From Halobacillus salinus (GTDB lineage Bacteria; Bacillota; Bacilli; Bacillales; Halobacillaceae), in NCBI RefSeq assembly GCF_004684905.1, contig NZ_SRJC01000001.1, positions 682,001-746,000 of the forward strand: 64,000 bases of DNA. The letters run 5' to 3'. Positions 8,531 to 19,007 of the stretch are shown here, one piece after another (within the stretch, counting starts at the first letter, position 1; every line of letters begins with the position of its first letter). Below the pieces are notes generated by a model, which worked only from the letters and a program-made list of their open reading frames with translations, made no database searches and was not told where the DNA came from. Both the position numbers and the translations under genes were made by a program.

Positions 8531-8600
8531 ATTGTATATCGAGACCCTTTTAAGGATGAATGCCTGATGGTTTGCTCATAATACGAATACCTATTACGGT

Positions 8601-8627
8601 CCCCTCACGCTTCGTGTGAGGGGGTTT
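8601..8627 (+). terminator. Second hairpin between clpX and lon
   Basis: CCCCTCAC and GTGAGGGG enclose GCTTCGT, then TTT. A back-up terminator before the lon promoter region (a TTGCAT...TTATAT pair with 17-bp spacing begins at about 8655). Confidence 0.65.
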
Positions 8628-8721
8628 CCGTGTTGGCATACTACGGTGTACTTGCATTTACTTTCCAATTACTTTTATATATGATTAGAATACGAATTGG
8701 CATTATACGGAGGTGCTAGAA

Positions 8722-11052
8722 ATGACAGAAAAACACAAAACTCAAATCCCCCTCCTTCCCCTTAGAGGTTTGTTGGTGTATCCTTCCATGGTGCTGCACT
8801 TAGATGTAGGACGCGAAAAATCCGTCCAGGCCCTAGAGCAGGCCATGATGGACGACAACGAAATCTTTTTGGTATCACAGAAGGAAGTGAACATTGACGA
8901 ACCTGGTGCTGAGGATATGTACAGTGTCGGGACGGTAGCACGTGTGAAGCAGATGGTGAAGCTTCCGAATGGCACCAACCGTGTATTGGTTGAAGGACTT
9001 TATCGAGCTACAATCGATCACCTTACAGATGATGAGGAATTCTATAAAGCGAATATCACAATGCTTGAAGATGAGCATGAAGATAAGAACGAAGAAGAGG
9101 CGCTGATGCGTACGTTAATCAATCAGTTCGAACAATACGTTAAAGTGTCTAAAAAGGTGAGTCAGGAGACCTTTAATACAGTTTCAGACATCGATGAGCC
9201 AAGCCATCTTGCCGACATGGTCACGTCTCATCTACCGATTAAACTGAAGGAAAAACAAAAGGTTCTTGAGACAGAGAATGTTAAAAAGCGTATTCAAAAG
9301 CTGATTGAATTGATCGGAAACGAACGTGAGGTTCTTCAGATTGAGCAGAAGATCGGTCAACGCGTTAAGAAATCAATGGAGAAGACGCAAAAAGAATATT
9401 ACCTACGCGAACAAATGAAAGCCATTCAGAACGAACTTGGTGACAAAGATGGGAAGTCTGGTGAAGTAGCCCAGTTAAAAGAAAAGATTGAAGAAGCCCA
9501 AATGCCAGAGCGTGTAGAGAAAGTAGCTTACAAGGAGCTTGGGCGCTATGAAAAAGTCCCTCAAAGTTCAGCTGAAAGCTCTGTCATTCGTAATTACATC
9601 GAATGGCTCGTGTCCATTCCATGGACGAAAGAGACAGAAGACAATTTAGATGTTACGAACGCGGAGAAGATTTTGGACGAGGATCACTACGGTCTTGAGA
9701 AAGTGAAAGAGCGTGTGCTTGAGTATATCGCTGTTCAACAGTTGACTCAATCGATCAAAGGACCAATTCTTTGCTTAGTCGGCCCACCAGGGGTAGGTAA
9801 GACGTCCTTGGCTAAGTCGATTGCACGTGCAATCAATCGGAAATTTGTACGTATATCTCTAGGAGGAGTTCGTGACGAGGCGGAAATCAGAGGCCACAGA
9901 CGTACTTATATCGGAGCTATGCCAGGACGTATCATCCAAGGTATGAAACGTGCGGAAACAGTCAATCCGGTGTTTTTATTGGATGAGATCGATAAAATGG
10001 CAAGCGATTTCCGTGGGGACCCGTCTTCTGCAATGCTGGAGGTGCTGGACCCTGAACAGAACTTCAACTTCAGTGATCATTTCATTGAAGAAACATATGA
10101 TTTGTCCAAGGTCATGTTTGTCGCCACTGCGAACAACATTGGTGCCATCCCAGGACCTCTAAGGGATCGCATGGAAGTTATCTCGATTGCTGGATATACA
10201 GAAGTGGAGAAACTTCATATTGCAAAAGAACACTTATTACCTAAGCAAGTGAAAGAAAATGGTCTGACGAAAAGCCAAATCCAAATCAGAGAAGAAGCTT
10301 TACTGAAGCTCATCCGCAGGTACACACGTGAAGCGGGAGTGCGCGGACTTGAACGGGAGCTTGCCAGTATTTGTCGTAAAGCTGCGAAGATCCTTGTTGC
10401 CGGAGAGAAACAACGCGTCGTAGTGACAGAAAAACAGCTAGAGGAGTTGTTAGGACGTCCTAAGTTCCGGTACGGTCAAGCAGAACTAGAAGATCAAATT
10501 GGAGCGGCGACCGGTCTCGCTTATACGACAGCCGGTGGAGACACACTCTCTATTGAGGTTTCCGTCTATCCTGGAAAAGGCAACCTGACCCTGACAGGGA
10601 AACTAGGTGATGTGATGAAGGAGTCAGCTCAAGCAGCCTTCAGCTATATCCGTTCACGTGCAGATGAACTGGATATTGAAGTCGACTTCTTAGAGAAGAA
10701 TGACATTCACATCCACGTCCCGGAAGGTGCTACACCAAAAGATGGTCCATCTGCAGGCATTACGATGGCCACCGCCTTAGTCTCAGCACTTACTGGTCGC
10801 CCTGTGCGAAAAGAAGTTGGCATGACAGGCGAGATTACACTCCGTGGTCGAGTGCTTCCTATCGGTGGGTTGAAACAGAAATCATTAAGTGCTCATAGAG
10901 CGGGACTTACGAAGGTAATCATCCCTTCAGAGAATGAAAAGGATTTAGAAGACATTCCAGACAGCATTAAAGAAGGCTTGACGTTTGTGCCCGTCAAACA
11001 CTTGGATGAAGTGCTTGAGCATGCATTAACGGAGGAAATAAATGAAGGTTAA
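8722..11052 (+). CDS. lon: ATP-dependent protease Lon (LonA)
   Basis: A 776-residue AAA+ serine protease that degrades misfolded and regulatory proteins. It shows the Lon N-domain with a coiled coil ([18 protein letters not shown]), Walker A GPPGVGKT, Walker [10 protein letters not shown], and the protease domain with catalytic serine in KDGPSAG and the lysine in the [13 protein letters not shown] segment. The start ATG at 8722 has GGAGGTG upstream. It overlaps ysxC by 11 bases. B. subtilis has lonB between clpX and lonA; it is absent here. Confidence 0.98.
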   Translation: MTEKHKTQIPLLPLRGLLVYPSMVLHLDVGREKSVQALEQAMMDDNEIFLVSQKEVNIDEPGAEDMYSVGTVARVKQMVKLPNGTNRVLVEGLYRATIDHLTDDEEFYKANITMLEDEHEDKNEEEALMRTLINQFEQYVKVSKKVSQETFNTVSDIDEPSHLADMVTSHLPIKLKEKQKVLETENVKKRIQKLIELIGNEREVLQIEQKIGQRVKKSMEKTQKEYYLREQMKAIQNELGDKDGKSGEVAQLKEKIEEAQMPERVEKVAYKELGRYEKVPQSSAESSVIRNYIEWLVSIPWTKETEDNLDVTNAEKILDEDHYGLEKVKERVLEYIAVQQLTQSIKGPILCLVGPPGVGKTSLAKSIARAINRKFVRISLGGVRDEAEIRGHRRTYIGAMPGRIIQGMKRAETVNPVFLLDEIDKMASDFRGDPSSAMLEVLDPEQNFNFSDHFIEETYDLSKVMFVATANNIGAIPGPLRDRMEVISIAGYTEVEKLHIAKEHLLPKQVKENGLTKSQIQIREEALLKLIRRYTREAGVRGLERELASICRKAAKILVAGEKQRVVVTEKQLEELLGRPKFRYGQAELEDQIGAATGLAYTTAGGDTLSIEVSVYPGKGNLTLTGKLGDVMKESAQAAFSYIRSRADELDIEVDFLEKNDIHIHVPEGATPKDGPSAGITMATALVSALTGRPVRKEVGMTGEITLRGRVLPIGGLKQKSLSAHRAGLTKVIIPSENEKDLEDIPDSIKEGLTFVPVKHLDEVLEHALTEEINEG

Positions 11053-11629
11053 TACAGCAGATATCGTAATCAGTGCTGCGAGTCAGAAGCAGTATCCGAA
11101 ACAACCGATCCCAGAAATAGCACTTGCGGGACGTTCGAATGTTGGTAAATCATCTTTTATAAACAAAATGATCCAACGGAAGAACTTGGCAAGAACTAGT
11201 TCTAAGCCAGGAAAAACACAGACATTGAACTTTTACATCATTAATGATCAGTTTCATTTTGTAGACGTTCCGGGGTATGGATATGCGAAAGTATCCAAAA
11301 AAGAACGCGCAAAATGGGGGAAGATGATGGAGGAATACTTTGCTGAGAGGGAGCAGTTGCGTGCAACTGCTCTCATCATAGACGTTCGTCACAAGCCCAC
11401 GCAAGATGATGTAACAATGTATGATTATTTAAAGCATTTCGGCCTACCAGTGATGGTCATAGCCACAAAGCTGGATAAGATTAAAAAAGGCCAAAGACAC
11501 AAACAATTGAAGATGATCCGAGAAGTTCTGGAGATTGAAGAGGAGGACGATCTAATTCCTTTTTCATCTGAAACTGGTGAAGGGAAAGACGTCGCTTGGA
11601 GAACCATGCTCTCTCATCTAAAGCTATAA
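11042..11629 (+). CDS. ysxC: Ribosome biogenesis GTPase YsxC/EngB
   Basis: A 195-residue GTPase of the TrmE-Era-EngA-EngB group needed for 50S assembly. Motifs: G1 [10 protein letters not shown]2 in [10 protein letters not shown]3 [10 protein letters not shown]4 TKLDK. It overlaps the lon end, with GGAGG inside lon as ribosome-binding site, so it is coupled to lon. Terminated by a strong hairpin. Confidence 0.97.
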   Translation: MKVNTADIVISAASQKQYPKQPIPEIALAGRSNVGKSSFINKMIQRKNLARTSSKPGKTQTLNFYIINDQFHFVDVPGYGYAKVSKKERAKWGKMMEEYFAEREQLRATALIIDVRHKPTQDDVTMYDYLKHFGLPVMVIATKLDKIKKGQRHKQLKMIREVLEIEEEDDLIPFSSETGEGKDVAWRTMLSHLKL

Positions 11630-11633
11630 GTGG

Positions 11634-11664
11634 AAACCGCTCCGATTACGGAGCGGTTTTTTTC
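11634..11664 (+). terminator. Terminator of lon-ysxC
   Basis: AAACCGCTCCG and CGGAGCGGTTT with an ATTA loop and a seven-T tail. Confidence 0.95.
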
Positions 11665-11682
11665 ATAGATTCACTCATTTGT

Positions 11683-11816
11683 ATGCATGAAAACAGTATA
11701 TTCATGCATTTAGCAGGATAAAGCGGATGTTTATGCAAATTTTAGCGCTAAATTGCGGATTTACCCGCAAATGCCTAATTTTAAATTTTGGGAATTCTTT
11801 GTTAATAGGGTATAAT
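11683..11816 (+). promoter_or_regulatory. Control region of the amino-acid ABC operon
   Basis: Three dyads lie before the operon: ATGCATGAA/TTCATGCAT (11683-11709), the 12-bp palindrome TTTAGCGCTAAA (11741-11752) and TTGCGG/CCGCAA (11753-11770). A consensus TATAAT follows at 11811-11816. The first dyad recalls arginine-repressor operators (TTCAT-rich half sites), which would suit an arginine-type importer. That is inference. Confidence 0.5.
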
Positions 11817-11863
11817 GTTAATTGTCGTAATTCTTAAAAAATAAAGATTAGGGGGAGTTAGTT

Positions 11864-12706
11864 TTGAAGAAATGGTTATTAGTTCTGACGTTGGGACTTC
11901 TAATGATCTTCGCAGCCGCTTGCGGAAGCAGTGAAGATGGGGGAGAAACAGAGAGCGATTCAGGAGGCGAAACGTCAGGTGATAATGGAGGAGAAAGCAC
12001 CGAAGCTAGTTCCGATTACGATCTAGTAGAGGATGGGATGTTTACATATGCAGCATCCGGTGAATTCAGTCCATTCAGTATGACAAATGCCAGTGGTGAA
12101 ATGACTGGTTTTGATATTGATGTAGCAAAAGCTGTAGCTGAGGAACTTGGCTTAGAAGCCAATCAACAGAAACAGAAATTCGCTTCCATCGTAGAAGGTG
12201 TAAAAACTGGTCGTTTTGATGCGGCAGTAGCAAGTCACACGATCACACCAGAGCGATCCGAGCAAGTGGATTTTTCGACACCTTACTATTACTCTGGAGC
12301 ACAAGTATTTACTAGACCAGATAGCGACATCCAAAGCCTCGAAGATTTAGAGGGCATGGAAATCGCAGTATCCAAAGGGTCGACATATAGTGCATTCGCA
12401 GAAGAAGTTACTGATAACATCAAGACATATGATAGTGATGTCGTTGCACTTCAATCTTTGGCAAAGGGTCGTCATGATGCAGTAATCACAGACTTCTTAA
12501 CAGGTAAAGAAGCGATGCAGAAAGACCTTGAAATCGAAGCGAAAGACATGATCGAGCGAAGTGAGCAAGCTATTGCGGTTGCCAAAGGAAATGAGAAGTT
12601 ACTCGAAGATATCAACGCTGCTTTAGAAACATTACGTGAAGACGGCACGCTAGCTGATATTAGTGACGAGTACTTTGGTGATGACATTACTTCCGTACCT
12701 GAATAA
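11864..12706 (+). CDS. Polar amino-acid ABC transporter, substrate-binding lipoprotein
   Basis: 280 residues. An N-terminal lipoprotein signal (hydrophobic core then lipobox FAAAC at about residue 20) is followed by a Ser/Gly/Glu-rich linker and a family-3 periplasmic-binding fold (FSPFSMTNASGEMTGFDIDVAKAV, then FDAAVASHTITPERSEQVDFS). It delivers a polar amino acid to the permease. The TTG start at 11864 has an AGGGGGAG box. A terminator after it probably lowers expression of the permease and ATPase relative to this protein. The substrate cannot be read from the sequence; an arginine/YqiXYZ-like role is possible. Confidence 0.92.
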   Translation: MKKWLLVLTLGLLMIFAAACGSSEDGGETESDSGGETSGDNGGESTEASSDYDLVEDGMFTYAASGEFSPFSMTNASGEMTGFDIDVAKAVAEELGLEANQQKQKFASIVEGVKTGRFDAAVASHTITPERSEQVDFSTPYYYSGAQVFTRPDSDIQSLEDLEGMEIAVSKGSTYSAFAEEVTDNIKTYDSDVVALQSLAKGRHDAVITDFLTGKEAMQKDLEIEAKDMIERSEQAIAVAKGNEKLLEDINAALETLREDGTLADISDEYFGDDITSVPE

Positions 12707-12728
12707 ACACCTGAGTCAATCATAGTTG

Positions 12729-12760
12729 AAAAAGAGTGCGCCTCAGAGCGTGCTCTTTTT
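12729..12760 (+). terminator. Attenuator between binding protein and permease
   Basis: AAAAAGAG and CTCTTTTT with an inner GCGC/GCG-type stem. Placed inside the operon, it would give more binding protein than membrane parts. Confidence 0.8.
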
Positions 12761-12810
12761 CATCGTACTTACACAAAGTTCGATGCTTAAATGGATAGGA
12801 GTGGATCGAT

Positions 12811-13488
12811 TTGTATTTAGGTTTTGTAACGTTTTGGTCAGGCTTTTTTCAATCATTGATTGAAAGCCGAGATGTATTTTTTAAAGCAGCCCAGGTGACA
12901 TTGGCTCTTACGGCTGTTTCCATTTTCATAGCACTCTTTATTGGATTATTTTTTGCACTTCTTAAAATCTCCAATGTCAAACCACTTGAGTGGATTGCGA
13001 ACGCTTATATATATGTCGTTCGCGGAACACCTCTTATTGTACAAATCTTCGTATTCTTCTACGGACTCACGAGTATTTGGATGATCAGTGGTTTCTGGTC
13101 CGTTGCGCTCGGACTCGCCTTCCACAACGGAGCCTATATCGCTGAAATTTTCCGTGGATCGATTCAATCGATTGGAAAAGGTCAGACCGAGGCTGGTCGC
13201 TCATTAGGGATGAGCCAAATGGTGACAATGCGTCGTATTATTCTTCCACAAGCCTTCAGGCGTGCATTGCCACCACTCGGAAACCAGTTTATCATTGGTT
13301 TGAAGGATTCATCACTAGCTGCCTTCATAGGTGTACAGGAAATCTTCGCACTTGCTACGACAAGAGGAGCCAACACCTTTGATTACATGACTTGGCTGCT
13401 CGTCTGTGCGGTCTGGTATTTGATTCTTGTCTTCATCCTTACACTAGTTGTGGGATTAGTTGAGAAGAAATTGGCGGTAAGTGATTAA
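12811..13488 (+). CDS. Polar amino-acid ABC transporter permease
   Basis: 225 residues, HisM/ArtQ-type permease with about five membrane spans. The cytoplasmic EAA loop reads EAGRSLGMSQMVTMRRIILPQA. The TTG start at 12811 has TAGGAGTGG upstream. It forms the channel with the upstream binding protein and downstream ATPase. Confidence 0.93.
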   Translation: MYLGFVTFWSGFFQSLIESRDVFFKAAQVTLALTAVSIFIALFIGLFFALLKISNVKPLEWIANAYIYVVRGTPLIVQIFVFFYGLTSIWMISGFWSVALGLAFHNGAYIAEIFRGSIQSIGKGQTEAGRSLGMSQMVTMRRIILPQAFRRALPPLGNQFIIGLKDSSLAAFIGVQEIFALATTRGANTFDYMTWLLVCAVWYLILVFILTLVVGLVEKKLAVSD

Positions 13489-13506
13489 TGGAAGGGGACG
13501 TTACGA

Positions 13507-14241
13507 GTGAGTAAGAAAATGATAGAAGTGAAAGAGCTAAATAAATACTTCGGAGATTTGCACGTACTGAAAGGTATCGACTTCAACGTGGACGAGAGTG
13601 AAGTGGTTTGCCTGATAGGTGCCAGTGGTTCCGGGAAAAGTACGATGCTCCGTTGCTTGAACTTTTTAGAGATGAAGAACAGTGGGGAAATCAAGCTTAA
13701 AGGAGAAAGCATCGACCCGAATTCAGATGATTTGAATGGGGTTAGGCAGCAGGTTGGGATGGTATTCCAACATTTCAACCTTTTCCCTCATAAAACAGTG
13801 CTTCAAAATGTGATTGAAGCACCGATTCAAGTGAAGAAAATATCAAAAAGCCAAGCCAAGAAAGAGGGCCATGAATTACTGGAGAAGGTAGGGCTGGGGG
13901 ACAAAGCAGATGTGTATCCTTCTAAGCTTTCTGGTGGTCAGAAACAGCGTGTCGCGATTGCGCGTGCTCTAGCTATGAAACCAGAAATCATGCTATTTGA
14001 TGAACCGACTTCTGCATTGGACCCTGAACTTGTTGGAGAGGTGCTCCAAACGATGAAGGACCTTGCCCAAGAAGGAATGACCATGGTGGTCGTAACGCAC
14101 GAAATGGGCTTTGCTCGTGAAGTGGCGGATCGTGTTGTGTATATGCACGATGGAAAGATAGTAGAGACCGGAGCTCCAAAGGATATTTTCGAAAACCCGA
14201 AAGAGGTACGTACGCAGGAATTCTTAAGTTCTATACTGTAA
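13507..14241 (+). CDS. Polar amino-acid ABC transporter ATPase
   Basis: 244 residues, GlnQ/ArtP type. Walker [10 protein letters not shown], signature [15 protein letters not shown], Walker [14 protein letters not shown], and the H-loop [10 protein letters not shown] are all intact. The start is GTG at 13507, with GGAAGGGG 8 bases upstream. Last gene of the operon. Confidence 0.95.
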   Translation: MSKKMIEVKELNKYFGDLHVLKGIDFNVDESEVVCLIGASGSGKSTMLRCLNFLEMKNSGEIKLKGESIDPNSDDLNGVRQQVGMVFQHFNLFPHKTVLQNVIEAPIQVKKISKSQAKKEGHELLEKVGLGDKADVYPSKLSGGQKQRVAIARALAMKPEIMLFDEPTSALDPELVGEVLQTMKDLAQEGMTMVVVTHEMGFAREVADRVVYMHDGKIVETGAPKDIFENPKEVRTQEFLSSIL

Positions 14242-14243
14242 AC

Positions 14244-14276
14244 AAAAAGACGGGAGCTGTGCTCTCCGTCTTTTTT
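14244..14276 (+). terminator. Terminator of the ABC operon
   Basis: AAAAAGACGGGAG pairs with CTCTCCGTCTTTTT (one bulge), followed by T. Confidence 0.85.
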
Positions 14277-14287
14277 GTTTATAAGGA

Positions 14288-14314
14288 AAGGCAATGATCA
14301 GACATCATTGCCTT
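14288..14314. terminator. Second hairpin, facing the minus-strand gene
   Basis: Perfect 11-bp arms AAGGCAATGAT and ATCATTGCCTT. It lies 43 bases beyond the end of the converging minus-strand gene and could terminate it, though no long T run is present. Confidence 0.5.
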
Positions 14315-14356
14315 GTGTGAAAATCATACTTATGGGAAACATAGAATAGAAAAGAT

Positions 14357-14836
14357 TTATTTTTTATAAACTAGATAAACACCCAGTCCAATCAAGGCGA
14401 GTGGCCAGAATCGTTTAATGAAGAGGACCGTATCCTGTAGAAATCGGAACCACCCTGGTGTATAAGGTGTAAACAGTGCAAACGCACCGATTCCGATCAA
14501 GATAAGTGCTGGAATAAGACCTGCCTTCACTTTTTGGTACCTTAACAGAAAGCCTATGCCGACAATCAGTACATAGATACCCCAGTGATCGGTCCAGAAA
14601 GGGAAATGACTAACAGCATGGAAATGGATGCCCAAACCGAGTAATAGGACGCCGATGAAGATATTGGAGTATTCGTTACTTATGTAGCTGTGTAAAAGAA
14701 TGGCGACTCCCACGATGATAAGTAGAGTGGGCCAAGCATAATAAGGGGATAAACCTGGGAGGTCGAGCTGCCTCAGTAGGAAGTATATTCCGAATCCTAC
14801 CAGTAAAAAGCCGACAAGTGAGTTTTGTTTTTTCAA
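14357..14836 (-). CDS. LiaI/LiaF-like multi-span membrane protein
   Basis: 159 residues, almost wholly hydrophobic, with about seven short membrane segments in a repeated pattern (GFLLVGFGIYFLLRQL, LLIIVGVAILLHSYI, FIGVLLLGLGIHF, VLIVGIGFLLRY, LILIGIGAFAL, LALIGLGVYLVY). This is the LiaI-LiaF-like transmembrane region seen in many Firmicutes envelope-stress proteins. The soluble LiaF domain is absent, so the function is open. The start is TTG at 14836, with AAAGGACG upstream. It stands alone, opposite to both neighbours. Confidence 0.8.
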   Translation of the reverse strand: MKKQNSLVGFLLVGFGIYFLLRQLDLPGLSPYYAWPTLLIIVGVAILLHSYISNEYSNIFIGVLLLGLGIHFHAVSHFPFWTDHWGIYVLIVGIGFLLRYQKVKAGLIPALILIGIGAFALFTPYTPGWFRFLQDTVLFIKRFWPLALIGLGVYLVYKK

Positions 14837-15034
14837 TGGAATTCACGTCCTTTTGCTATAGTGAAGAAATGTCGTTTCCTTGCGAAAGCGCTCGTGTTCT
14901 GGTATATTACAAACGGATTATAATTTAGAGTTGTTCTAATGAAATAGTGATAATTTTCTATCTGATGTAACATTATCCTATCACATGAGATTCAAACTCT
15001 GTTCATATTTCAGTAAAAAATATCAGTAGAAACA

Positions 15035-15043
15035 TGTTATAAT
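15035..15043 (+). promoter_or_regulatory. Extended -10 promoter of hemA
   Basis: TGTTATAAT, an extended -10 motif with a consensus hexamer, 44 bases before the hemA start codon. The -35 region is A-rich and does not match well. Confidence 0.55.
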
Positions 15044-15086
15044 TGGAGATATGGAATTCGAACGTTTTTAAATGGGGGTAGATGTA

Positions 15087-16460
15087 ATGCACATTCTAGC
15101 TGTCGGTTTAAATTATAAAACAGCCCCTGTGGAAATACGAGAAAAGCTTACATTTTCCGAGGACCAATTGCAAGCAGCGATGCGCGAATTGAACGGAAGA
15201 AAAAGTGTCCTGGAAAATGTGATTATTTCTACATGCAACCGCACGGAAATCTATGCCGTTGTCGATCAACTGCATACGGGCCGTTACTATATTAAACAAT
15301 TTTTATCGGATTGGTTCGATGTGGATAAAGAGGCATTCACTTCGTACCTTTCTATCTACGAAACAGATGGTGCTATCGAGCATTTGCTGCGAGTAACATC
15401 CGGGCTTGATTCTATGGTGCTAGGGGAGACACAAATCCTTGGGCAAATGAAACAAGCTTTCTTACGTGCGCAAGAATCAGGTACTACAGGGACTATCTTC
15501 AACCAACTTTTCAAGCAGGCTATTACGATGTCTAAGAAAGGTCACAAGGATACAGAGATCGGGGAGAATGCCGTGTCAGTTAGTTACGCTGCGGTCGAAC
15601 TTGCCAAGAAGATCTTCGGTGACCTAGTACACAAGCACATCGTCATTGTCGGTGCTGGAAAGATGGGAGAACTAGCAGCGAAGAACCTGCATGGTTCTGG
15701 TGTGAAGAAAGTATCTGTGATTAATCGTACTTTTGCCAAAGCGCAAGTTGTAGCCGATCAATTCAATGGCTATGCTCATACGATGGAAGATTTGGAGACC
15801 GTTCTTACGGATGCAGATATTGTTATCAGTTCTACAGGAGCTTCGGATTATGTAATCACCCGAGAGGCAATGGAGCCGATCCACAAGAAACGAAAAGGGA
15901 AGCCTTTGTTCTTTGTGGATATAGCAGTACCGCGTGATCTTGATCCTGCCATGGAGAACTTAGAGAGCGTTTTCCTTTATGATATCGATGATCTGCAAGG
16001 AATTGTAGACGCAAACTTGGAGATGAGAAAACAAGCAGCGGAACAGATAGAACTGATGATTGAAGCAGAGATCATCCAGTTCAAAGAGTGGTTGCAGACA
16101 ATTGGTGTTGTACCAGTCATTTCAGCTCTTCGTTCTAAGGCACTCTCTATTCAAGCGGAAACGATGAAAAGCATCGAGCGAAAAATGCCGGACATGAGCG
16201 AGCGTGAGAAGAAAGTGATCAGTAAGCATACGAAGAGTATTATCAATCAAATGCTTAAAGATCCTATTCTGCAGGCTAAGGAGCTTGCAGCTCAGCCCGA
16301 CGCCGACGAAACTCTTCAGCTGTTCACGCAAATCTTCGGGATTGAAGAACAGGTAGAAGATGAAATGATGAAGCAGGAGAAGAAAAATAATCCGGCGGGA
16401 CAGTCTGACAATAAGAGCGCACCGTCGCTCTCTGTCATTCCTCCGATTGTGAATTCTTAA
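15087..16460 (+). CDS. hemA: Glutamyl-tRNA reductase
   Basis: 457 residues. First committed step of C5-pathway haem synthesis: reduces glutamyl-tRNA to glutamate-1-semialdehyde with NADPH. Visible are the N-terminal [19 protein letters not shown], the catalytic cysteine in STCNRTEIY, the [10 protein letters not shown] segment, the nucleotide-binding [15 protein letters not shown] and the C-terminal dimerisation helices. The ATG at 15087 is chosen because the GGGGGT box lies between it and the in-frame ATG at 15072. First gene of hemAXCDBL. Confidence 0.98.
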   Translation: MHILAVGLNYKTAPVEIREKLTFSEDQLQAAMRELNGRKSVLENVIISTCNRTEIYAVVDQLHTGRYYIKQFLSDWFDVDKEAFTSYLSIYETDGAIEHLLRVTSGLDSMVLGETQILGQMKQAFLRAQESGTTGTIFNQLFKQAITMSKKGHKDTEIGENAVSVSYAAVELAKKIFGDLVHKHIVIVGAGKMGELAAKNLHGSGVKKVSVINRTFAKAQVVADQFNGYAHTMEDLETVLTDADIVISSTGASDYVITREAMEPIHKKRKGKPLFFVDIAVPRDLDPAMENLESVFLYDIDDLQGIVDANLEMRKQAAEQIELMIEAEIIQFKEWLQTIGVVPVISALRSKALSIQAETMKSIERKMPDMSEREKKVISKHTKSIINQMLKDPILQAKELAAQPDADETLQLFTQIFGIEEQVEDEMMKQEKKNNPAGQSDNKSAPSLSVIPPIVNS

Positions 16461-16475
16461 GGATGGGATGTCCAT

Positions 16476-17294
16476 ATGTTGGATATTAAATGGGTGTATG
16501 AACTCATTCTGCTGCTCTATGGACTAAGTATAATTGGATACTTCATTGATTTTGTGCAGACAAACCGGAAGGCTAACAAGACAGCCTTCTGGTTACTTAG
16601 TATGGTTTGGGTTTTACAAACCTTTTTTTTATTGACACAAATATTAGTCGAAGACAATCTTCCGGTTATGACTGTCTATGATGGGCTATACTTTTATACA
16701 TGGATTCTAGTGACCTTTTCTTTGATGATCAACCGGTTGTTCAGGGTTGATTTCCTAGTCTTTTTCACGAATGTTGTAGGCTTTTTGGTGATGTTGATCC
16801 ACCTATCTACTAGAGCCCAGAACAATTTGCAGGACCAAGGGGTAAATCTTGTCAATGAAATGCTGGTCGTTCATATAAGTCTAGCGATTTTATCATATGG
16901 CTTTTTCACCTTATCCTTCATTTTTTCCATTATGTATTTATTGCAGTACCGATTGTTAAAGCAGAAAAAGTGGAATGCGAAGTTGTTCCGGCTTGGAGAT
17001 TTAACAAAGCTCGATCACTTCTCCTATATCGCCGTAATACTTGGTGTACCCCTCTTGCTGATTGCGATCATCCTTGGTGTAACGTGGGGTTACGTTTCCC
17101 CAGACGTGTTCTACTGGTACGATTCGAAGACGTTAGGATCCTTCTTGGTCCTACTTGTATATATTACGTATTTGTTCTTACGCGTCGTCAAAGGGTATCA
17201 AGGGAGGACGATTTCCCTTTTCAATGCAGCAGCATTCCTATTTCTGCTCATTAATTTCTTTTTATTCGGGTCATTATCGAACTTTCATTTTTAG
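16476..17294 (+). CDS. hemX: HemX, cytochrome-c-assembly-like membrane protein
   Basis: 272 residues with about eight membrane spans. It belongs to the CcsA/HemX group and sits, as in B. subtilis, between hemA and hemC. HemX lowers the cellular level of HemA in B. subtilis. The conserved C-terminal part reads TWGYVSPDVFYWYDSKTLGSF. An ATG start and a short 15-base gap from hemA indicate one operon. Confidence 0.92.
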   Translation: MLDIKWVYELILLLYGLSIIGYFIDFVQTNRKANKTAFWLLSMVWVLQTFFLLTQILVEDNLPVMTVYDGLYFYTWILVTFSLMINRLFRVDFLVFFTNVVGFLVMLIHLSTRAQNNLQDQGVNLVNEMLVVHISLAILSYGFFTLSFIFSIMYLLQYRLLKQKKWNAKLFRLGDLTKLDHFSYIAVILGVPLLLIAIILGVTWGYVSPDVFYWYDSKTLGSFLVLLVYITYLFLRVVKGYQGRTISLFNAAAFLFLLINFFLFGSLSNFHF

Positions 17295-17312
17295 TTTTGA
17301 GGAGGAAGTAGT

Positions 17313-18242
17313 GTGAGAAAAATCGTCATCGGTTCAAGAAAGAGTAACCTAGCGATCACGCAGACAGAATGGGTGATTGAACAACTTAAGGAGATTGATC
17401 CTTCTTACGAGTTTGAAATTAAGAGGATCTCTACTAAAGGAGACCGTATCCTCGATGTCACCTTGTCAAAAGTGGGAGGCAAAGGGCTATTCATTAAGGA
17501 AATCGAACAAGCTATGTATGACGGAGAAATTGATATGGCTGTTCACAGTATGAAAGACATGCCTGCGGTTGTCGCAGATGGACTGACGGTTGCTTCTATT
17601 CCTATTCGGGAAGACCACCGAGATGCCTTTGTATCGAATGATCATGTAGCCCTGAAAGATTTACCAGAGGGTGCTATCGTCGGAACAAGCAGTCTCCGTC
17701 GTAGTGCACAAATCAAGGCCGTACGTCCTGATGTGGAGATTCAATGGATCCGAGGCAATATCGATACTAGGTTAAGAAAGTTAAAAGAAGAGAATTACGA
17801 CGCGATTGTATTAGCAGCAGCAGGACTCAAGCGGATGGGCTGGGATGACGATGTCGTCACAGAATACTTGGAACCAGAAGTGTGTGTCCCAGCAGTAGGA
17901 CAAGGTGCTCTGGCCATTCAATGTAGAGAGAACGACTCTGAACTCCGCGATTTCCTTCTGAAATTGAATCATGAATACACGGAAACAACGGTCAAAGCAG
18001 AACGTAAATTTCTTCATGATCTGAACGGGGGATGCCAAGTTCCTATCGGAGGATATGCTTACCGTAAAGGTGATGAGATTGTTTTGACAGGACTTGTCGG
18101 CACACCTGATGGCAGTACGATCCTTCATGAAACAGCGAGAGGTACCGATCCATTAGCTGTCGGTAAAGAGGTGGCGGATCTTTTGAAAGCGCAGGGAGCT
18201 CAAGAGATTGTCGACAAAGCGAAAGAGGAGTATGACCAGTAA
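17313..18242 (+). CDS. hemC: Porphobilinogen deaminase (hydroxymethylbilane synthase)
   Basis: 309 residues. It joins four porphobilinogen units on a dipyrromethane cofactor bound to the cysteine in [13 protein letters not shown]-terminal [16 protein letters not shown] and the ISTKGD, HSMKDMP and GTSSLRR segments are intact. GTG start with GAGGAGG upstream. Overlaps hemD by one base. Confidence 0.98.
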   Translation: MRKIVIGSRKSNLAITQTEWVIEQLKEIDPSYEFEIKRISTKGDRILDVTLSKVGGKGLFIKEIEQAMYDGEIDMAVHSMKDMPAVVADGLTVASIPIREDHRDAFVSNDHVALKDLPEGAIVGTSSLRRSAQIKAVRPDVEIQWIRGNIDTRLRKLKEENYDAIVLAAAGLKRMGWDDDVVTEYLEPEVCVPAVGQGALAIQCRENDSELRDFLLKLNHEYTETTVKAERKFLHDLNGGCQVPIGGYAYRKGDEIVLTGLVGTPDGSTILHETARGTDPLAVGKEVADLLKAQGAQEIVDKAKEEYDQ

Positions 18243-19006
18243 TGTCTTCCTTAACGGGCAGAACGGTTCTCGTGACGAGAGGGAAGACCCAAGCTGCCAG
18301 CATGGTTCATGCCATTGAACGCCAAGGGGGAAATGTCATTCACACCCCCCTTGTGACGTTCCAAGTGAATAACACCAGTGAGAATCAACGGATATTAATA
18401 CAACTTCACGACTACGATTGGGTTTTCTTTACAAGCTCGAATGGCGTGAAGTTTTTTTTCACTATACTTAACGATATCAATATAGAAGTCCCCGTGAACC
18501 TACGCTTTGCAGTGGTAGGGGAGAAGACGGAGAGAACGCTAGAGAAATACGGTTATCAAGCAGATTTTGTCCCATCCTCCTTTAAAGGATCGAAGATGGG
18601 CAAGGAGTTTTTCGAACGATTCGAACCTTCTATGTCTATTCTATATGTCCGAGGGAATCGTTCGAGAGATGATCTCGTTGATAACTTCAAAGAACAGCAA
18701 GTCTTTTTCCAAACGATCACCGCTTATGATACGCTATTGGTGAAGAATGATAAGCACAAAATCGAAAAGCTTGTAGAAAACGGAGAAATCGATGCACTGA
18801 CGTTTACGAGCCCGTCCACTGTAGAAGCATTTAGTGAAATGATAGAGATAGAAGACGTTTGCTCTATTCCTTGTTTCTGCATCGGTCCCACAACGGCTTC
18901 CGAAGCGGAAGGAGCAGGTTTTCGCCATATATTCATACCAGAGAGTTATACCATCGATCATATGGTAGATAGTCTCTCTCAGTATTTTCAAGAAGGAGAA
19001 CGATAG
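18242..19006 (+). CDS. hemD: Uroporphyrinogen-III synthase
   Basis: 254 residues. It cyclises hydroxymethylbilane with inversion of ring D. The family is poorly conserved, but [13 protein letters not shown] at the N-terminus, [31 protein letters not shown] and [14 protein letters not shown] match its known blocks. Start and stop overlap with hemC (TAATG) shows translational coupling. Confidence 0.95.
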   Translation: MSSLTGRTVLVTRGKTQAASMVHAIERQGGNVIHTPLVTFQVNNTSENQRILIQLHDYDWVFFTSSNGVKFFFTILNDINIEVPVNLRFAVVGEKTERTLEKYGYQADFVPSSFKGSKMGKEFFERFEPSMSILYVRGNRSRDDLVDNFKEQQVFFQTITAYDTLLVKNDKHKIEKLVENGEIDALTFTSPSTVEAFSEMIEIEDVCSIPCFCIGPTTASEAEGAGFRHIFIPESYTIDHMVDSLSQYFQEGER

Positions 19007-19007
19007 T

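Noticed and set aside
14879-14894. cre-like catabolite-repression site (GCGAAAGCGCT) before the LiaI-like gene
   Set aside because: The core is palindromic but the flanking positions fail the consensus.
14911-14965. PerR box before hemA
   Set aside because: Only half-sites such as TTATAAT were found; no 15-bp match.
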